In this document: piece by piece, positions 36,801 to 50,470 of the stretch
Layout: each line of letters begins with the position of its first letter
Position numbering within the stretch: position 1 is the first letter of the stretch
Origin: Rotaria macrura
Lineage: Eukaryota; Rotifera; Eurotatoria; Philodinida; Philodinidae
NCBI GenBank assembly: GCA_900239685.1
Contig: OENT01000724.1
Span: forward strand, 1 to 64,000
Direction of reading: 5' to 3'
Length of the DNA stretch: 64,000 bases
The notes under the pieces: model-generated
What the model saw: only the letters and a program-made list of their open reading frames with translations
Told to the model about the DNA's origin: nothing
The model's database searches: none
Program-made: the position numbers and the translations under genes

Positions 36801-39800
36801 AAAAAACCGAAAAGAATTAATTTCAATGTGACTGCATCAAAATATATATATATATACAAAGAGAAATGACAAGTTATCATATTTTTCAAGTATCTATCGT
36901 TTCTTACTTTGATCCAGGCAATGAAAACTGTAAATGCAATAATATTATTAAATTGTGTTGTCCAATAAGTAAGAAATTCAAAATCAGCAAAACTATTTTG
37001 ATTTTTTAATAGTTCATCAAGAATTTGTCCGACTTTAATCTGGCGATAAATATTAAATGCAACACAAACGTACGAAATCAAAATAATAACTACGTCGAGA
37101 ATATTCCATAGAGTTTTAAAATATTGAAATTTAAACCGTGCTATCTAAATTATGAGAAATAGTTTTTTTTCCCTTTCAAATAGAAAAAAAACACTAAAAT
37201 TAATTATTCACATACTTCAATAATTTCTTCAACTGTATAATAAGCAGTAAAAATAACAAATAAAATTTCACATCCCAGTACAAAATAGTCCATTGATGAA
37301 ACATACTAAAATCAGATACATATGTAATTATATATACGTATCTTTGTTCTTTAGTTCATTGAACAAAACAACCTTACACGTATTAATTTAACAGTTGTAA
37401 ATGATTTTGATGATACGGCTCCACCTGATGCTGGAAATTCGACGGTTAATTTTATTTGACAAAATAAATTTATATTCGCATTATAAACGGTAAAGTCCAG
37501 GAAAACCACACGTGTACCACGATCAAGCCATAAATTTTCATTGAGACTGTTCAGCTGTGCTTTAGCACCATCATAATTGACAGTTAAATCTTGCACATAG
37601 CCACCACCACCATATCGAGATATTAAACCACTTGTTGATGAACCTTGAAGTTCTTGTGATGTTCTATAATGCCAACTGAAAAAACAAAAATAAAATTTGT
37701 TAGAATAAAAATAGACATTGAAAAGTGAAGACGAATCGTACGCTGATGCTGTTAATGTATTATTTTGTGGTTCGTAACTACTACGATTTTCTTTGCTACT
37801 ACTATATGGTGCATAGCATTCGAAAATTGTTGATCGAAATTTTTTATGAACACTACAAGAATCGTTTGTTACCTGAATGAAAATTAAACAACGGAATTTT
37901 ATAGTTGAAAATAAGAAAAAACAAGCAACTTACGCGAAGTTGTCGAAGTCGAGGTAAGCCGAGAATTTTATTTTCAAATAAAATATAACCATATTGATTA
38001 TTTGTCAGATTTTCACCATTGTACCATGTTTGAGTAAATAAACCATCGAGAATAGGTCCACTCATAACCTAGAATGTCTTGTACATTCGTTTAGAAATGA
38101 TTCATAAAGGAAAGGTGCCTTACGTCCCAGAAATCTTGAAAACTTGATATATCATTAAATGCTGGCTGAGCACCAATACCCGAAACTGTTTGTTCAGTAA
38201 GTATGGTACGTAAAGCCGTTGTAAAATAATACGTTTTCGTTGATGTCATTCCGAATGTAACTTTAAATTGAAACAAAAGTATTTGCTGGATCAAAATCAC
38301 AAAAAGACTATAATATGTCACACTGAATTTCAGTTTTTGCTTCGTTCATTCAAAGTATGAATGTATGAAATTCTCATTTCTCAGATTTTAACATTGAATT
38401 CATTCTCTGTCGAACGACCTTCAATATGAAACGTTTCATTTTTACAACTCTCATATCCTTATGACAAGAAAATTAAAAAACCATCTACTTATTTTTATTT
38501 CAATGAAGCAATCACTATTTGTATAAATTAAACTAAATATTAGAAATGAACTGATTCAATGTGACCTAGTATTATTGATCAGTTCAAGTTTGTAAACAAT
38601 AACATGAATGACAAATAACTGTTTCGTGTAGTCCGAAGTATCTATTTAATAATTCGATAGAAGGAATAAACAATATTTGAAAAATATTGTATACACATCG
38701 CATACTTGTCACGCACGATGAGTTTTATATTCCGAAGCAATATCAAACACAACAAAAAAACTATTTTTGAGTAATTTCATGCTTGGGAACAATTTCATCG
38801 GACGTTTTCTTTGAAATCTTTTCATGTGTTTTGTTTTCACAAGAGTTAGACGGATCTATATCTACAGCAACTTTGATTCTATCGAAACTTTTAGTCGAAT
38901 ATCAAATGTCATATATTTTTCATCCTTCACACCTTTATTATGATATACGTAATAGTAGCAAAAAAGTGTTTTTGTCTACGTAAAAGGAAACATTTAAAGT
39001 TCATTTTTTTCAGAGAATAACGCCATGTATGCTATAGAGGACATTTGTATTTGAGGAGAGCGTTGGTTCTAAATCGTATGAAGTACTAGATCAGTTTCAA
39101 ATGAATGTTTTCTACTGATCGATGAGTTGACTTCTCTTCTGAAATATAACTTTTAAAACTTTGAATGTCTAAAAATTCCTTCATATTCGAAAAGGTCATT
39201 CTATCTACTTGAATTAAAAATTCTTTCACTTCTTAGAAAATCTAGAACATGTTTATTGATTCATTGTAATTAAAATCAGTTCATTTTTTTTAAACACAAA
39301 ACTATTTCTTTTTTTTTCTGATATTGTTTTCGTAATAATGAGAGTTTCTTATCGACTAAACTTTACGAGAAACTGTATTCGATACAAAAATTGGTAATAT
39401 GACGGTGCTCAGAAACGAATGCGTTCAAGGTAGATAGTTAAAAGAAAAAGACAAACGTCTCTTGTTATTTTATTGACTGTATCTTTTATGAGGCGGCTTT
39501 ATAACTCCTATCTTAAACTAATATTGATAACTAACTATAATAAAACGTATTTCATCTACTAACGACCATTTTTTACGCAGAATATCGAGAGTTTTATTAT
39601 TATCACTGAAAAAATATCATGAGAAATCATGCAAAATTCTCTTCGACACTTTTTTAATGCATAATTTAATTAAGTGAAGTTCGTAGCAAAATCAGCTCTT
39701 TCAGCTGATGTTGTTTTATTATCTTTATTTTTCGTTATTTTACTTCAAGAGTGATGTTGTTTCTATCGTACAACTACATAGCCCTTAAGTAACTAAAAAG

Positions 39801-40433
39801 TAAACACAATTCTTAGTCGTACACGGATCAAATTCAAGTTCGAATAACAGAAAACGGCTTCTTATAGAACTATAAGAATCTCGAAATTTCATAAAATTAT
39901 TGTTTGATGATGATGATGCTGTCAACAACATGATCATGTGAAATAATGGTTGCTATTCATTGATTTATAAGAATCGATATTTTTCAAATGAGTTTTTCTT
40001 CAACAAGACAAATTAAGTCTACGTACTTATGCATAAAATAGCAATAAAAGCCAGATAGATAAATAGTTCTCGTAGAGTTGTTTTCACATACAAATCTTTG
40101 TTGCTTCCAAGATCTTTCTCAGTTTGTCGTGTTGCCCAAAGTGCTAGAGTTCATTGAAATCAATATTCAATAAGTAAAAAAGAAAAGAAAAAATCATATC
40201 AAATATTTACATCGAATACTTCGAAGAATAGTTCGACCAATATTTTTCCGTGTAACCGGATCGTGTCTATAGGGTTCTGGATGAGAATAATTCTTAATTT
40301 CATTGTCCGGCTTAACAATAAATATATTCGAGCCCATCGGACTTGGTCCATTGCTACTTTTTCTTTCCGTTGATTCTTCATCGAAGATTGCATTGGCATA
40401 TGCACTTGGTTTCTTATCTTTTTTCATGCTCAT
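33858..40433 (-). CDS. PKD2: Polycystin-2-like cation channel, long paralogue (PKD2-B), 842 aa
   Basis: Sixteen minus-strand exons join in phase: 40433–40211, 40143–40027, 38260–38124, 38068–37934, 37872–37742, 37675–37378, 37305–37216, 37144–36908, 35509–35328, 35263–35220, 35136–34919, 34853–34791, 34732–34533, 34473–34344, 34247–34155 and 34088–33858. After TM1 ([16 protein letters not shown]) comes the TOP domain (about 114–347) with [20 protein letters not shown], then TM2–TM6, pore [14 protein letters not shown] (LGD at 525–527) and the [20 protein letters not shown] stretch after S6. The tail has two canonical EF-hand loops ([12 protein letters not shown] about 617–628; [12 protein letters not shown] about 651–662), the assembly coiled coil ([16 protein letters not shown]) and a Ser/Thr-rich end. 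It aligns over its length with human PKD2, an ER/ciliary TRPP channel; function inferred. Introns of ~1.8 and ~1.4 kb follow exons 2 and 8. Confidence 0.95.
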
Positions 40434-43291
40434 TTCAATACTTACTCTATAACACTTATAGGTGTATTGTTTGAAATTAGATTTCTCACGACTATTTCTT
40501 TTATGTTAACACAACCTATCTCCTTAGAGAAATGTAGTTTCCTTCTTGTTTTTATTTTCTCAGTTTCCGTTCGCCCTCCCCCCCCCCTCCTCACTTTCTC
40601 TCTCTATTTTTCATCAAACACTTTTCACCTTCGGGTGTGTCTTAATAAGAGAAAAGGCATCATCAAGAGACTATATATGGAGAAACAAAAAAAAAGAAAT
40701 TATTTTTCCAAAGATTGAAGACAACCTCTGTTCAATAAAATTACATTCGACGTGTCCAAGCAGTATTGACGTCAATAGAAAATGAATGTGAAAAATAAAT
40801 TGCAATTTTGACAATTCCTTTGTGTAATTTTTGAAAAAAAATATTTATCATTATGAAGAATCGAGAAAAAAAAATATGTTCTTTTTCTTTATTGTTTGCC
40901 TATTATTAGCCGATTTATTTGTTTGACGATGTTGCAACACATAGACATTTTGATATAGATGGTTGCTCGAGAAAAAAATCTATTGAAAAGAACTTTCTCG
41001 AGTTGTATTTATCATTGTAAAAATAAGACATTCAACATATAAAAGAAAAAGAAAAGAATAAATAACATGATAGCAATCTATTTGAAAAACGTTTTTCGAA
41101 TGAACATTAGAAGAACTTGAGATTCAACAATAGGAAATGATTTTGATAAATTTAATATTCTTCAAAGACACTTATGATGATTGCGTTTTATGTCCTATAC
41201 AATTGGAAAAGAAAAAAAAACAATGAATTGGTTTCACATACTTATTTTTGTTTGAACTATTACTTTCTCTATTACAAGTTTCTTGGTTAACTGATTGAAG
41301 TGATACGTTTTCATGCTTTCTGATTTCAAGAATTTGATGGTTCATTTACAATAATTAAGAAACAACAAGTGAATAGCAAAACATAATTCATATTATTATT
41401 CAACAAACAAAAAGAGAACTAAGATAAAGGACATACATATGCACAAAATTTGCAAGTCAATAGTAATTTTTATAAAATGACACGATGCAGACAAGATCAG
41501 ATAAATTTATCTTCATATAGATATGTTCGAGATTTCGAATCAATGCAATTTATTGACAATGAAGATGGGTCGAGTCGGCACAATTCAATTACAAATACGA
41601 CTGACTTTGCATGATAAAACCATTCACAAAGGATTTTTCTTTTAATAAAAACAAAAACAAAAACAATACCAATCGATATATAATTTCTATGAAAATTAAT
41701 CGATTCAATTTAAAGACAAATCACACACTAAAATAATATGCCTAAGAAAAAGCCGCTATCAATTTTCTTCTCTTCATATGTTGATTTTACCCATAAATGT
41801 ATCATTTATCTGAGTAGCGGCATTGACTGTTTCTTTTTTCATAGATAAAATGAAATATATGAATGTTACAACGGACTTTTATCAATTTTATGGTGGGCAC
41901 ATTTTTGTTACTTTTTTAAAAAGTCAAAATCGAATAAAAAAATTTCATTATCTTCACCGTATTATATTGGAAATGAAAAGAAAAATCATAGAAGAGGGCA
42001 TTTTTTATCATGTGCAAATAGAACCAAGTGAAATCTAATCTTCACGTCGTCATGGAATGGTATACATGTAAGGGACACCCATGAAACGAATTATGCGCTT
42101 GATCACTAATGTGTGTGTGTATTCTTGTCATCGTCAATTTATACTGTCTTTCAACTTTATCTTTTGACTACTTAACGCAACAAAGAGGAAGGTTGTCTCT
42201 TTTATCGACTGGCGACAAAAAAAGGAGTCAAAGAAAGAAAAGATTTCATCGGTACACTATGAAGAATCTGCTTACTTGCTTTTTTCGTTACTTTTCTCTT
42301 CTCTTTCCACGATCTATTTCGATTTTCAAAATGTATCTATTTGCTTAATATATACTTACACGATATGTGCCCATCTACTTGTGGCTTTGAAGTATTGCCT
42401 TATATATTATGTATTCAACTCATGATGCACAGATCATAAAAAATCATTTGTACAATATTATATATATTGAACAAAAAAAAAACACTACTAATACTTTTTT
42501 TAACATTTATTTTTATGTGTTACATCATATTGATTTACTAAGGTATGTATTGTGTGTAATGAGCGAATAGAGATACTCTATTGAGGCGCTTCTTTTTCTC
42601 TATTTAGTGAATCGAAATTAGAAAACGATTGTTTTCAAAGGCGAAAATGACATTTTACGTGCAAGTCACATAAAATATCTGCATATTAGCATTGAAATAG
42701 GAAGGTTGGACTTATGATGAGATAGAGTCTTATTCTATATCAGTGTTTTGTTCTAAATTCTAAGATAAACATGTATATTGGGGATTGTAGGTAAGAGACA
42801 AAAGTGTAAGTGAATGTGATGCAATCATTATTGCAAAAATGTGTGTGTGCGAGCGCATGTGAGATGATCATCTTTCATTCTCTTTATTTCAGAAAAAGGA
42901 AGAGAGAGAAGAAGAAAAGATGATCGTAAGTAATACAGTTGTAGACAAAAAGAAATCGATTATCCTCGAATTTTTACACCGAGAAAAATAACAAAGGAAA
43001 AGAACAAAATAATACATGCATTTGAAATACGTTTTCAATATGATGGTATTGATTCGTATTTATCATGACAAGTAATAGAGATATGTTTGTATGAGATTTT
43101 GATTAAGAAAACTATAGATGAGTAAGAATAGGATGGACATAAAATAAAAACTGAAAGTTCAAGTGTGAAAATAGTTAAAAATTAGCAATATCGAATGAAA
43201 AACAAAGGTGATCAATTTATTTTCAAAGAAAAATATTATATTGAGTTTTTTCTTATTTCAGATTTGTTAATTTCTTTACCAATATATCGTT
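40434..43291. other. Divergent intergenic region between PKD2-B and innexin
   Basis: About 2.9 kb upstream of two divergently transcribed genes and therefore the likely promoter region of both. It contains a C/T-rich patch with a poly(C) run (about 40570–40610), poly(A) runs, and TG/GA low-complexity stretches (about 42840–42920). ORFs 40467–40718, 41823–42038 and 42109–42348 have no recognisable content. An acceptor (ttttttcttatttcag) at about 43245–43260 precedes the innexin ATG by about 31 nt and may mark a trans-splice or 5' UTR splice site. Confidence 0.5.
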
Positions 43292-44803
43292 ATGGAAATA
43301 TTGGATATTGCAAAAAAATTAAATGCGGGCAAGCACCATTCAGTGCGCAATGATGACGTATTCATTGATCGACTTAATCATAAATATACGGTTTCGATGA
43401 TTCTAGCCTTTGCAGCTATTGTCACAACTCAACAATATTTTGGTTCACCAATAACATGTTGGGTATGTTATGTTCTTTGATGTTTCGTGTTCTTAGACTT
43501 ATGCATTGTCTTTAATTGATTCAGGTGCCAGCACAATTCACAGGTAGTTATGAAAAATATGCTAATGATATATGTTGGATAATGAATACATACTATGTTC
43601 CAATGGATCATGATATACCGCATACTGAAACAACTCGATATGAACGTGAGATACATTGTTTTTGAGTTTTACAGTGTAGAATATTTGTTTTCATACTTTT
43701 CAAAAATCTTTCTAGGTATGCTTAAATATTATCAATGGTCACCATTTATTCTTTTATTTATGGGACTTTGTTTCTATTTCCCACGTATGCTCTGGAGATC
43801 TCTAAATAATAAATCAGGTTTAGACATAGAAAAACTAGTGGACGAAGTCATGAAACTTGAAGCAAAAGAGAATCCAACTGAAGATCGAGACACAGCAATC
43901 AAAAATATCGTTCGATCTTTAACTAAATATATTGATAATCGATATTCGTCTATGACTCCAAATCGGACTCCGCCGCGACGTTTGCCTCAAAGGATTTGGT
44001 ATCAGATAACATTCTGGCGACATCGTCATCTGAGCGCATATATAGTTATATTGTTTACAACTGTTAAATTTCTTTTCCTTTTCAATTCCTTAGCACAAAT
44101 ATTTCTTCTGAATGCTTTTTTGGGTAATGAATATCATTTATTTGGTTTTGAAGTTATTGCAAAATTTCTACGTGGTCTCGACTGGGGTGAATCAAAACGA
44201 TTTCCACGTGTTACATTATGTGATTTTCATATACGTGAAGTTGGCATCGTACATCGTTATACAGTTCAATGTGTTTTACCAATTAATTTATTTAATGAAA
44301 AAATATTTCTAATACTTTGGTTTTGGATTTTACTCTTAACTGCATTCAATATTGGAGATTTTATAGCATGGCTTATGCGTATAATAAATGTTGATAGTCG
44401 TTCAGCTTATGTACAACGAAAATTACGTATGCGTGCAACATACAAATCTGGCGATAAGGGTAAATATCCAGATGAAGAACAAGCAATATTGGGTGAAGAC
44501 AGCGATACGAAACGTTTTGTTAGTGATTATTTACAAGAAGATGGGTGTTTTGCACTTCGACTATTAGCACGTAATGGACAAGATATTATCGTAGGTGAAG
44601 TTATTGATGAATTATATAAACAATATCGCGCAAAATGTAATTGCGCATCTAACAATCATGATCTATCAATAACGTCTTCAATTGGAGCATTATCAAAGAC
44701 TAATCATTGTTCCACATATCAACCATCCACAACTCCTCGAAAATCCTCGTATGACAAGGCGATCAATGAAAATGATCAAATCCAGTCGGTGCGAGAAACA
44801 TGA
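43292..44803 (+). CDS. Innexin gap-junction/hemichannel protein, 459 aa
   Basis: Three exons (43292–43462, 43525–43645, 43716–44803) join in phase to 459 aa. Four membrane segments are visible: TM1 (about 33–50, VSMILAFAAIVTTQQYFG), TM2 after the family signature YYQW (102–105), TM3 (AYIVILFTTVKFLFLFNSLA) and TM4 (IFLILWFWILLLTAFNIGDF). Each extracellular loop has two cysteines: Cys56 and Cys74 in loop 1 (PITCW, NDICW) and two in loop 2 (VTLCDF, VQCVLP), as in invertebrate innexins. The cytosolic C terminus is Ser/Thr-rich with several basic sites. Innexins form intercellular channels or hemichannels for ions and small metabolites in the plasma membrane. The partner subunits are unknown, as animals usually carry many innexin genes. 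Shadow ORFs at 44112 and 44682 lie in other frames. Confidence 0.95.
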
Positions 44804-45427
44804 AAATGACTTCGAATCTCTTGTCTTATGCGATACATGTGATATCTATCTGTCAACTTTATGTTCACCACAATTTCTAGAAAGTAGATGAGTTTTAAGA
44901 ATGAATATATGGATAGGTGCAAATATTCAACCTATGTATAATGATAATTATATATTTGAAATATACAAATAAGAAAATTTTCACTAATATTGAATTTATT
45001 AAGACAAAAAACTAGATTGCTCGAAAAAAACAATAATCATGTGTGTCAAGGTTACGATGCTGATACGCATTATTTAGAGCTATATCATTCGTCTATTGAC
45101 ATCTGGCATGTAGACGGCACAGTTTAAAAGATGATACCTTGAGAAAAAATCGCATCGAACTTATAGAAATTTCACATGTCGATTGACCTTCTTTTCTCTC
45201 CATTTCATTCACACATTTAAAAACTCATGTGCTGTTTCAAGGCAAATAGAAGTTCTACGATAACAAAAGAATCAGTAAAATAACGTCACCATGAGTTTTT
45301 CATTCAATTAATTAGAAAACTATTTCAGAGAAAACCATATGGTTCACTGAGAAAATAATCTTATCTTTACTAGATTTTTGATTGTGCATCAGTCAAACAT
45401 AGGACTTGCTTGATTAAAAACAATGTA

Positions 45428-45459
<32 letters not shown>

Positions 45460-46579
45460 ACTCACCGAAATGAAATAGACTACGTTGGAATATTTGATAC
45501 GCATTTTCACGAGATATTTGGGCGACTTCAAAGAAAATTGATCAATTCTATAAATTATTGAATTTCAAGGATTCATTAAAACAATACAATTCAAAAATAG
45601 AGCTATATGACATGAAAGCGTGCTCTCTATTTAATAGAGCATCCGAAATTAGGTAGTTGCTTGTTAAAATAAAATTGAATTTTAGGCTAGAAAAGAAAAG
45701 CGTAAGCTACATGACTCTATCTATCACCACATTGAACTGTTCACAAATAAACACACTGAATTTCATAATTTTCATCGTTAGAAAAAACTGCATCGTAACG
45801 ATGTAAAATTTTCTATCATCGTTCCAAATAAACACGATCAACAACAAGCTCATATTTATGAAAATTTTTCATATAAATAAAAAACAAATCTTTTCATGAA
45901 CAGATTAATGTTACATATGTCTTCATATATTTATTTAACCCATCATCTTTTCTTATTTACGCAACAGCAAAGAAATATAACAAACAAACATATAAGGTAT
46001 TCTCCAATCAGCTATCATTCAAACTCACGAAAAAAAAAGGAACACAAATGCGAATATAGATAACTCCAAAAAAAAAGACCGTCTGCTTCTCTTTTAACAC
46101 TGGTACGCATCGACTAGGAAGAATAATATGCGTACTTCGTAAAAAATACACTGCCCCAATTGAAGAAAAAAAAAATCATTCACAATATAGAAGAAAAAGA
46201 ACAAATGACCAGAAGAGACGACAATTAAAAAACTTTTCATATATATATATACATATTCTTGGATAATAACAAATAATAAAATACAGCTCATTCTTGGATT
46301 CACCTAGGCGAAGAAAAATATTTGTATATATATACGATTGCGTCATTCTCACAAAACAAACAACAATAATAGTAGTAATAATAATAATAATAATAATAAT
46401 AATAGTAATAATAATGATGATGATGATATTAAAACATAATGTATTGCGCTACGAGAAATCACGACAAAAAGAAAACAGAAAACATCAATCACAAGCGAAA
46501 GACTTGCTTTGGCTGTTCATCATGATCATTGATTTTTTTCCTTCACATATTAATACTGTTCGAAGAATTCTATGACTAG
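44804..46579. other. Convergent intergenic region with microsatellites
   Basis: About 1.8 kb between the convergent innexin and zinc-finger genes. It includes a (TA) tract at about 45426–45447 and a long (TAA/TAG)n–(TGA)n trinucleotide run at about 46363–46428. The second produces a spurious plus-strand ORF (46294–46575) with poly-Ile/Met. AT-rich 3' UTR sequence makes up the rest. No gene seen. Confidence 0.5.
46363..46428. repeat. (TAA)n/(TGA)n trinucleotide microsatellite
   Basis: A nearly uninterrupted AAT/TAA repeat with a few TAG units passes into four TGA units (aataataataataataat, then gatgatgatgat). It lies about 150 bp beyond the stop codon of the zinc-finger gene, probably in its 3' UTR. 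Confidence 0.85.
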
Positions 46580-49500
46580 CTAAGCATGAACAGGTGATGA
46601 TACATTCTTAAGTATATTATGTGTTGACTGATGAAGATTTTCTTCATCGTCCTCATCATCATCATCGTCATTATCCTCATGTTCTTCATCCTCATCGTCA
46701 TCTATGTCATTTAAATCTTCCTTTTTTGACATATTAACAGGTTCTAAATCATCATCATTCGGTGAATTCTTTTCTTTCGATGATTTAATTATTAACTGAG
46801 AACGATTTATTGGTTCTAGTTTCACTTTATTTGGGATAAATATTTCATTATGCTGTTGTTGACTTGCTAAACAATTTGAAAATAAGGGTTGCGTTACGGT
46901 CGTTGTCGTATTTGTTGAATTTAAGGTTGATGATGATGACGATGATGTTATGGTATTATTAGTAATACTATTTGCTGTTCTAGAACGATGACTTGAACGT
47001 AAGTGGGAATACCAATCTTTTGGTATAGGAAATGTTTGATTACATAACTCACAACGATGTGGTCGCGTGCCAGAGTCGTGAGTTTTAACATGACTATTGA
47101 AGTTACCTATCGTTCGATAGCTCTTTAAACACAATGGACATGCATATGGTTTTTCACCCTGCAAAAAAATTTCATTGTTAACAATAGTTCTTCTATTTTC
47201 ATTATATAATAAGATAGAAATCAAAAGTTCTTATTTCAATGGAAAATCATCGAAATATCAATTTTATTCGATATAGTTTTATTTTCTCGACCAAGTCAAA
47301 GTTTCATTTTTGAGCAGATATCATTAATATTCGATGCAACAAAACTCCGACAATGAAATGACCATCGACTTCTTTCATTCATGACTACATTAGCATAGAA
47401 TCGCCCACTAAATTCTTTACACATATTAAATTCATAGTCGATAAATATGTCAAGATTAGAATTTTCCTTTCATTAAATTATGCTACTATTACGTTTTGAT
47501 GCCGAATCATTTTGATATTTTGTTGTAAAATTTTCTAAATAGAATGTAGTCGATTGTGTACTAATATTTATACATACTAAGTCGAATAGAAGCATTTAAA
47601 AATATTCTTTTCTCTTATCTATGGTCATGTTAATACGCATTTTAATCATATCGAAATATTTCGCTTATTTATACAGTTACATTAATTATGATTTTCTTTC
47701 TGTTCTGTGTCTGTGAGAAATCTTTCGTTAAATTTATAGTCATTGTAAAAAGAAAATATCAGATGGATGATGCTTTATTCTGATGAAAAGTATTTTATTT
47801 GTAACTGTAAGTATACGTAGAATTGACTAGTTATTTCATTATACCAATGATATAGTCGTTTTTTAAATTCTTTTGTTTCTCCTCTTATGTTAAAACAATG
47901 TCATACGTAGTAATTTAATGTGATAGAATGTTGGAGAACTAATTTATTTTCTGAAGTATAGGGAAATGTCAAGATAAGAGAAAAAGGGCAATATAATCAA
48001 CATCGTCCTCTATATTTAACTTACTGTATGAATGCGAACATGAATTTGAAGATCACCTGAATTTGTAAATCGCTTTTCACAGTAAGTACTGAATAAAAGA
48101 AAGAAAAGAAGAACCATAAAACTATTGTTTTTACTTTGTATTTTGAAAATCATTACCATGGATATGGTTTATCGTTGGTATGTCGTCGAACATGTATTTG
48201 AATATTTGTAACAATTTTTTCGCATAAACTACATTGGTATTTCTTCATGTTGCCTAATTGTTTTGCCATAAATATTTGTTTCTGACCTGTTTGATTAATA
48301 GCTGTTATTGTTAAGCCTTCAGCTGTTGGTGTTGCTGATATAGACGATGATAAATTTTTGTTAACATTCGGAATAATCGAATTATTATGCTGTTGATTTG
48401 TACTTGAGGTCGTATTTGAACTATCATTGCTTGCATCACCCATCGATAGTTCATCGTCATCAAGTGAAGGCGATGGTATTGTCGACGAGAGTATATTATT
48501 TGTTGTCGTTACTTCTAATGTAGATGGTTTTGTATGACGTCCTCCAAGTATCTTTTTTGAATCTTAATAAAATATGTATGTATATGCACATATACGTATA
48601 TGTCTATTTGTTGAAATAAAAACAAGAAAATAGGTTTTTTTCACAGCAAACATGCTGTGGAATATAGGCAATATTATTCATCAGAACTCATGCTCTCTTA
48701 CCTCATCCTATACAATTATGATAAATGAAAGAAATGGATTGTCAAACAAGAAACTAATAAATATTTCAAAAAATAAACAATTAAAGCTTACTATGATTGG
48801 AATTATAATCATTTGTACCATTGGAAAGATTTAAACCATTATTACCAACATCGACGACCGCCTCTGTTCCCTATGAATTAAAAAAAAAAGATAGAATTTT
48901 CAAAGTTATTCTATTATTGTGTACTAGGTACCGATAATAATGAGACTGCGATACGTTCAATATGATTGCCTTTCACCGAGTTTATGTGTCGACTGTTCGA
49001 AGGTATGGAACCGGTTATGTTTGCTGAATGCAGTGGAGTAGACTTATCATGAATGGGTATATCAGTTAAAATCTTCGGTTTAAGAAGATTAATAGAATTG
49101 TATAAGTCATTCTTGGATGCGTCTGAATCGTTAGTTAAGCGTTTGAATTTTTTTTTGGGATTAGTCTTTTCAGAATCAATTATTTGAAATGGTTTTCGTC
49201 GGGGACTCCTTCGTTTTGTCCGTAGTAATGATGATATTTTTTTTTCTTGTTGTTCATCATTATCATCATCGTCATGATTATTACCATTCGGTGAAGGAAT
49301 TTTAACAATTAATTGTACGCCACCAGTTGACTTCTTAGTGTTAACATGATTATTTATTGTTTGATCAATATGTTTGGGTGCACCTTTACGTTTTGATTGT
49401 CGTTTTGGTATATTAACCTTTTCTTCTTCGGATTGTTCTTTGATTTCTAATGTTTTTGAGTGTTGATTTTCTCTTATTAAATTTTTAGACGAATTTTGCG

Positions 49501-49870
49501 TTTGTTTATCTAATTGATAATGAACGATTTGAGATGTTTTTCGAAATTTTAAACGAAGACTTTTTTGTGTTTGTTGAAATGTTCGAAATGCTGTATCAAG
49601 TTTATTAAGTGATGCAGCACATGTACCACAAACAACATGGGAATAATGATCATTGGAATTAATTTCATGTACTTTGTTCTCATTCTCAGGTAAACGAATA
49701 CATAAGTAACGAACAATAAGATCGCGATAACGATAAGGACGTCGTTTATATATATTATATATACGATGATTATGTTGTGAACACCATGACTTGTGATGCG
49801 AAGATGATGTATCCTTCAGACGTGTATAACAAAGACGACATCGATCTCTTATACTCGTCCCAGTGGCCAT
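46580..49870 (-). CDS. C2H2 zinc-finger transcription factor with ZAD-like N terminus, 688 aa
   Basis: Five minus-strand exons (49870–48932, 48870–48792, 48562–48157, 48088–48025, 47158–46580) join in phase to 688 aa. The N terminus has paired CxxC motifs (CRLC at 11–14, CGTC at 81–84) followed by a helix (LNKLDTAFRTFQQTQKSLRL), the pattern of a zinc-finger-associated domain (ZAD), which mediates dimerisation in arthropod factors and ZNF276. A long basic, disordered middle follows, then four C2H2 fingers: CSLCEKIVTNIQIHVRRH (short by about three residues), CTYCEKRFTNSGDLQIHVRIH, CPLCLKSYRTIGNFNSHVKTH and CELCNQTFPIPKDWYSHLRSSH, with TGEKPYA linkers. The C terminus has a strongly acidic run (residues about 640–670). 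It is nuclear and DNA-binding by family; targets unknown. A CT-rich acceptor (tctctctctctag) abuts the ATG, supporting this start. Confidence 0.88.
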
Positions 49871-50134
49871 TTCTAGAGAGAGAGATATGAAGAAAAAAAA
49901 AACTTAAAAAAAAAACCTTTTCAATACTAAGTATTCTCTTACTACAGTACGTATGTACATATAATACGTGATGATTCAATTAATGCTATTAATAAAGTAG
50001 TGAGTTCACAATGAATATGTATGAGAATAAAAAAACAGAATACGTCAGTAAAACTCTTTTTTTTTCTTATAGCTTTCCTCAGGTAACTCCTTTTTTTTCT
50101 TCCCGGCTGACGACAAACTTCGATTGCACATTTA

Positions 50135-50165
<31 letters not shown>

Positions 50166-50470
50166 GTATACAGAGCGAAATAAGATATAGGCACATATAG
50201 AAAGAAAATGACGTACCGGTTTTTTTCTCTCTCTCTCTCCCTCTCTGCTATTGCCTCATTTTAGCTTACTATGAGACAAATCTTTTTTCATCAGAATTTA
50301 TGCAGTGACGATGTTGACAAGAGCAGCGGTAGTCTTTTCTAGTTAGCTGTTAGCGCGCATTCACAAAATTCTCTCTAGTCCTTCAGGAAAAGTATATGAT
50401 GAAATAGTACGTATAGAGATAGCAAACAATAGAAAGTTTTCATTGGAGGAAAGGGGGGAGGGGGGGTTAG
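49871..50470. promoter_or_regulatory. Upstream region of the zinc-finger gene, microsatellite-rich
   Basis: Immediately upstream of the zinc-finger ATG on the minus strand. Contains poly(A)/poly(T) runs, a (CA)n tract at about 50133–50165, a (CT)n tract at about 50226–50246 and a G-run (ggaaaggggggagggggggt, about 50448–50467). This is presumed promoter/5' UTR by position only; I see no specific factor site I can defend. Confidence 0.35.

Noticed and set aside
46294-46575. 93-codon plus-strand ORF
   Set aside because: Created by the TAA/TGA microsatellite (poly-Ile/Met).
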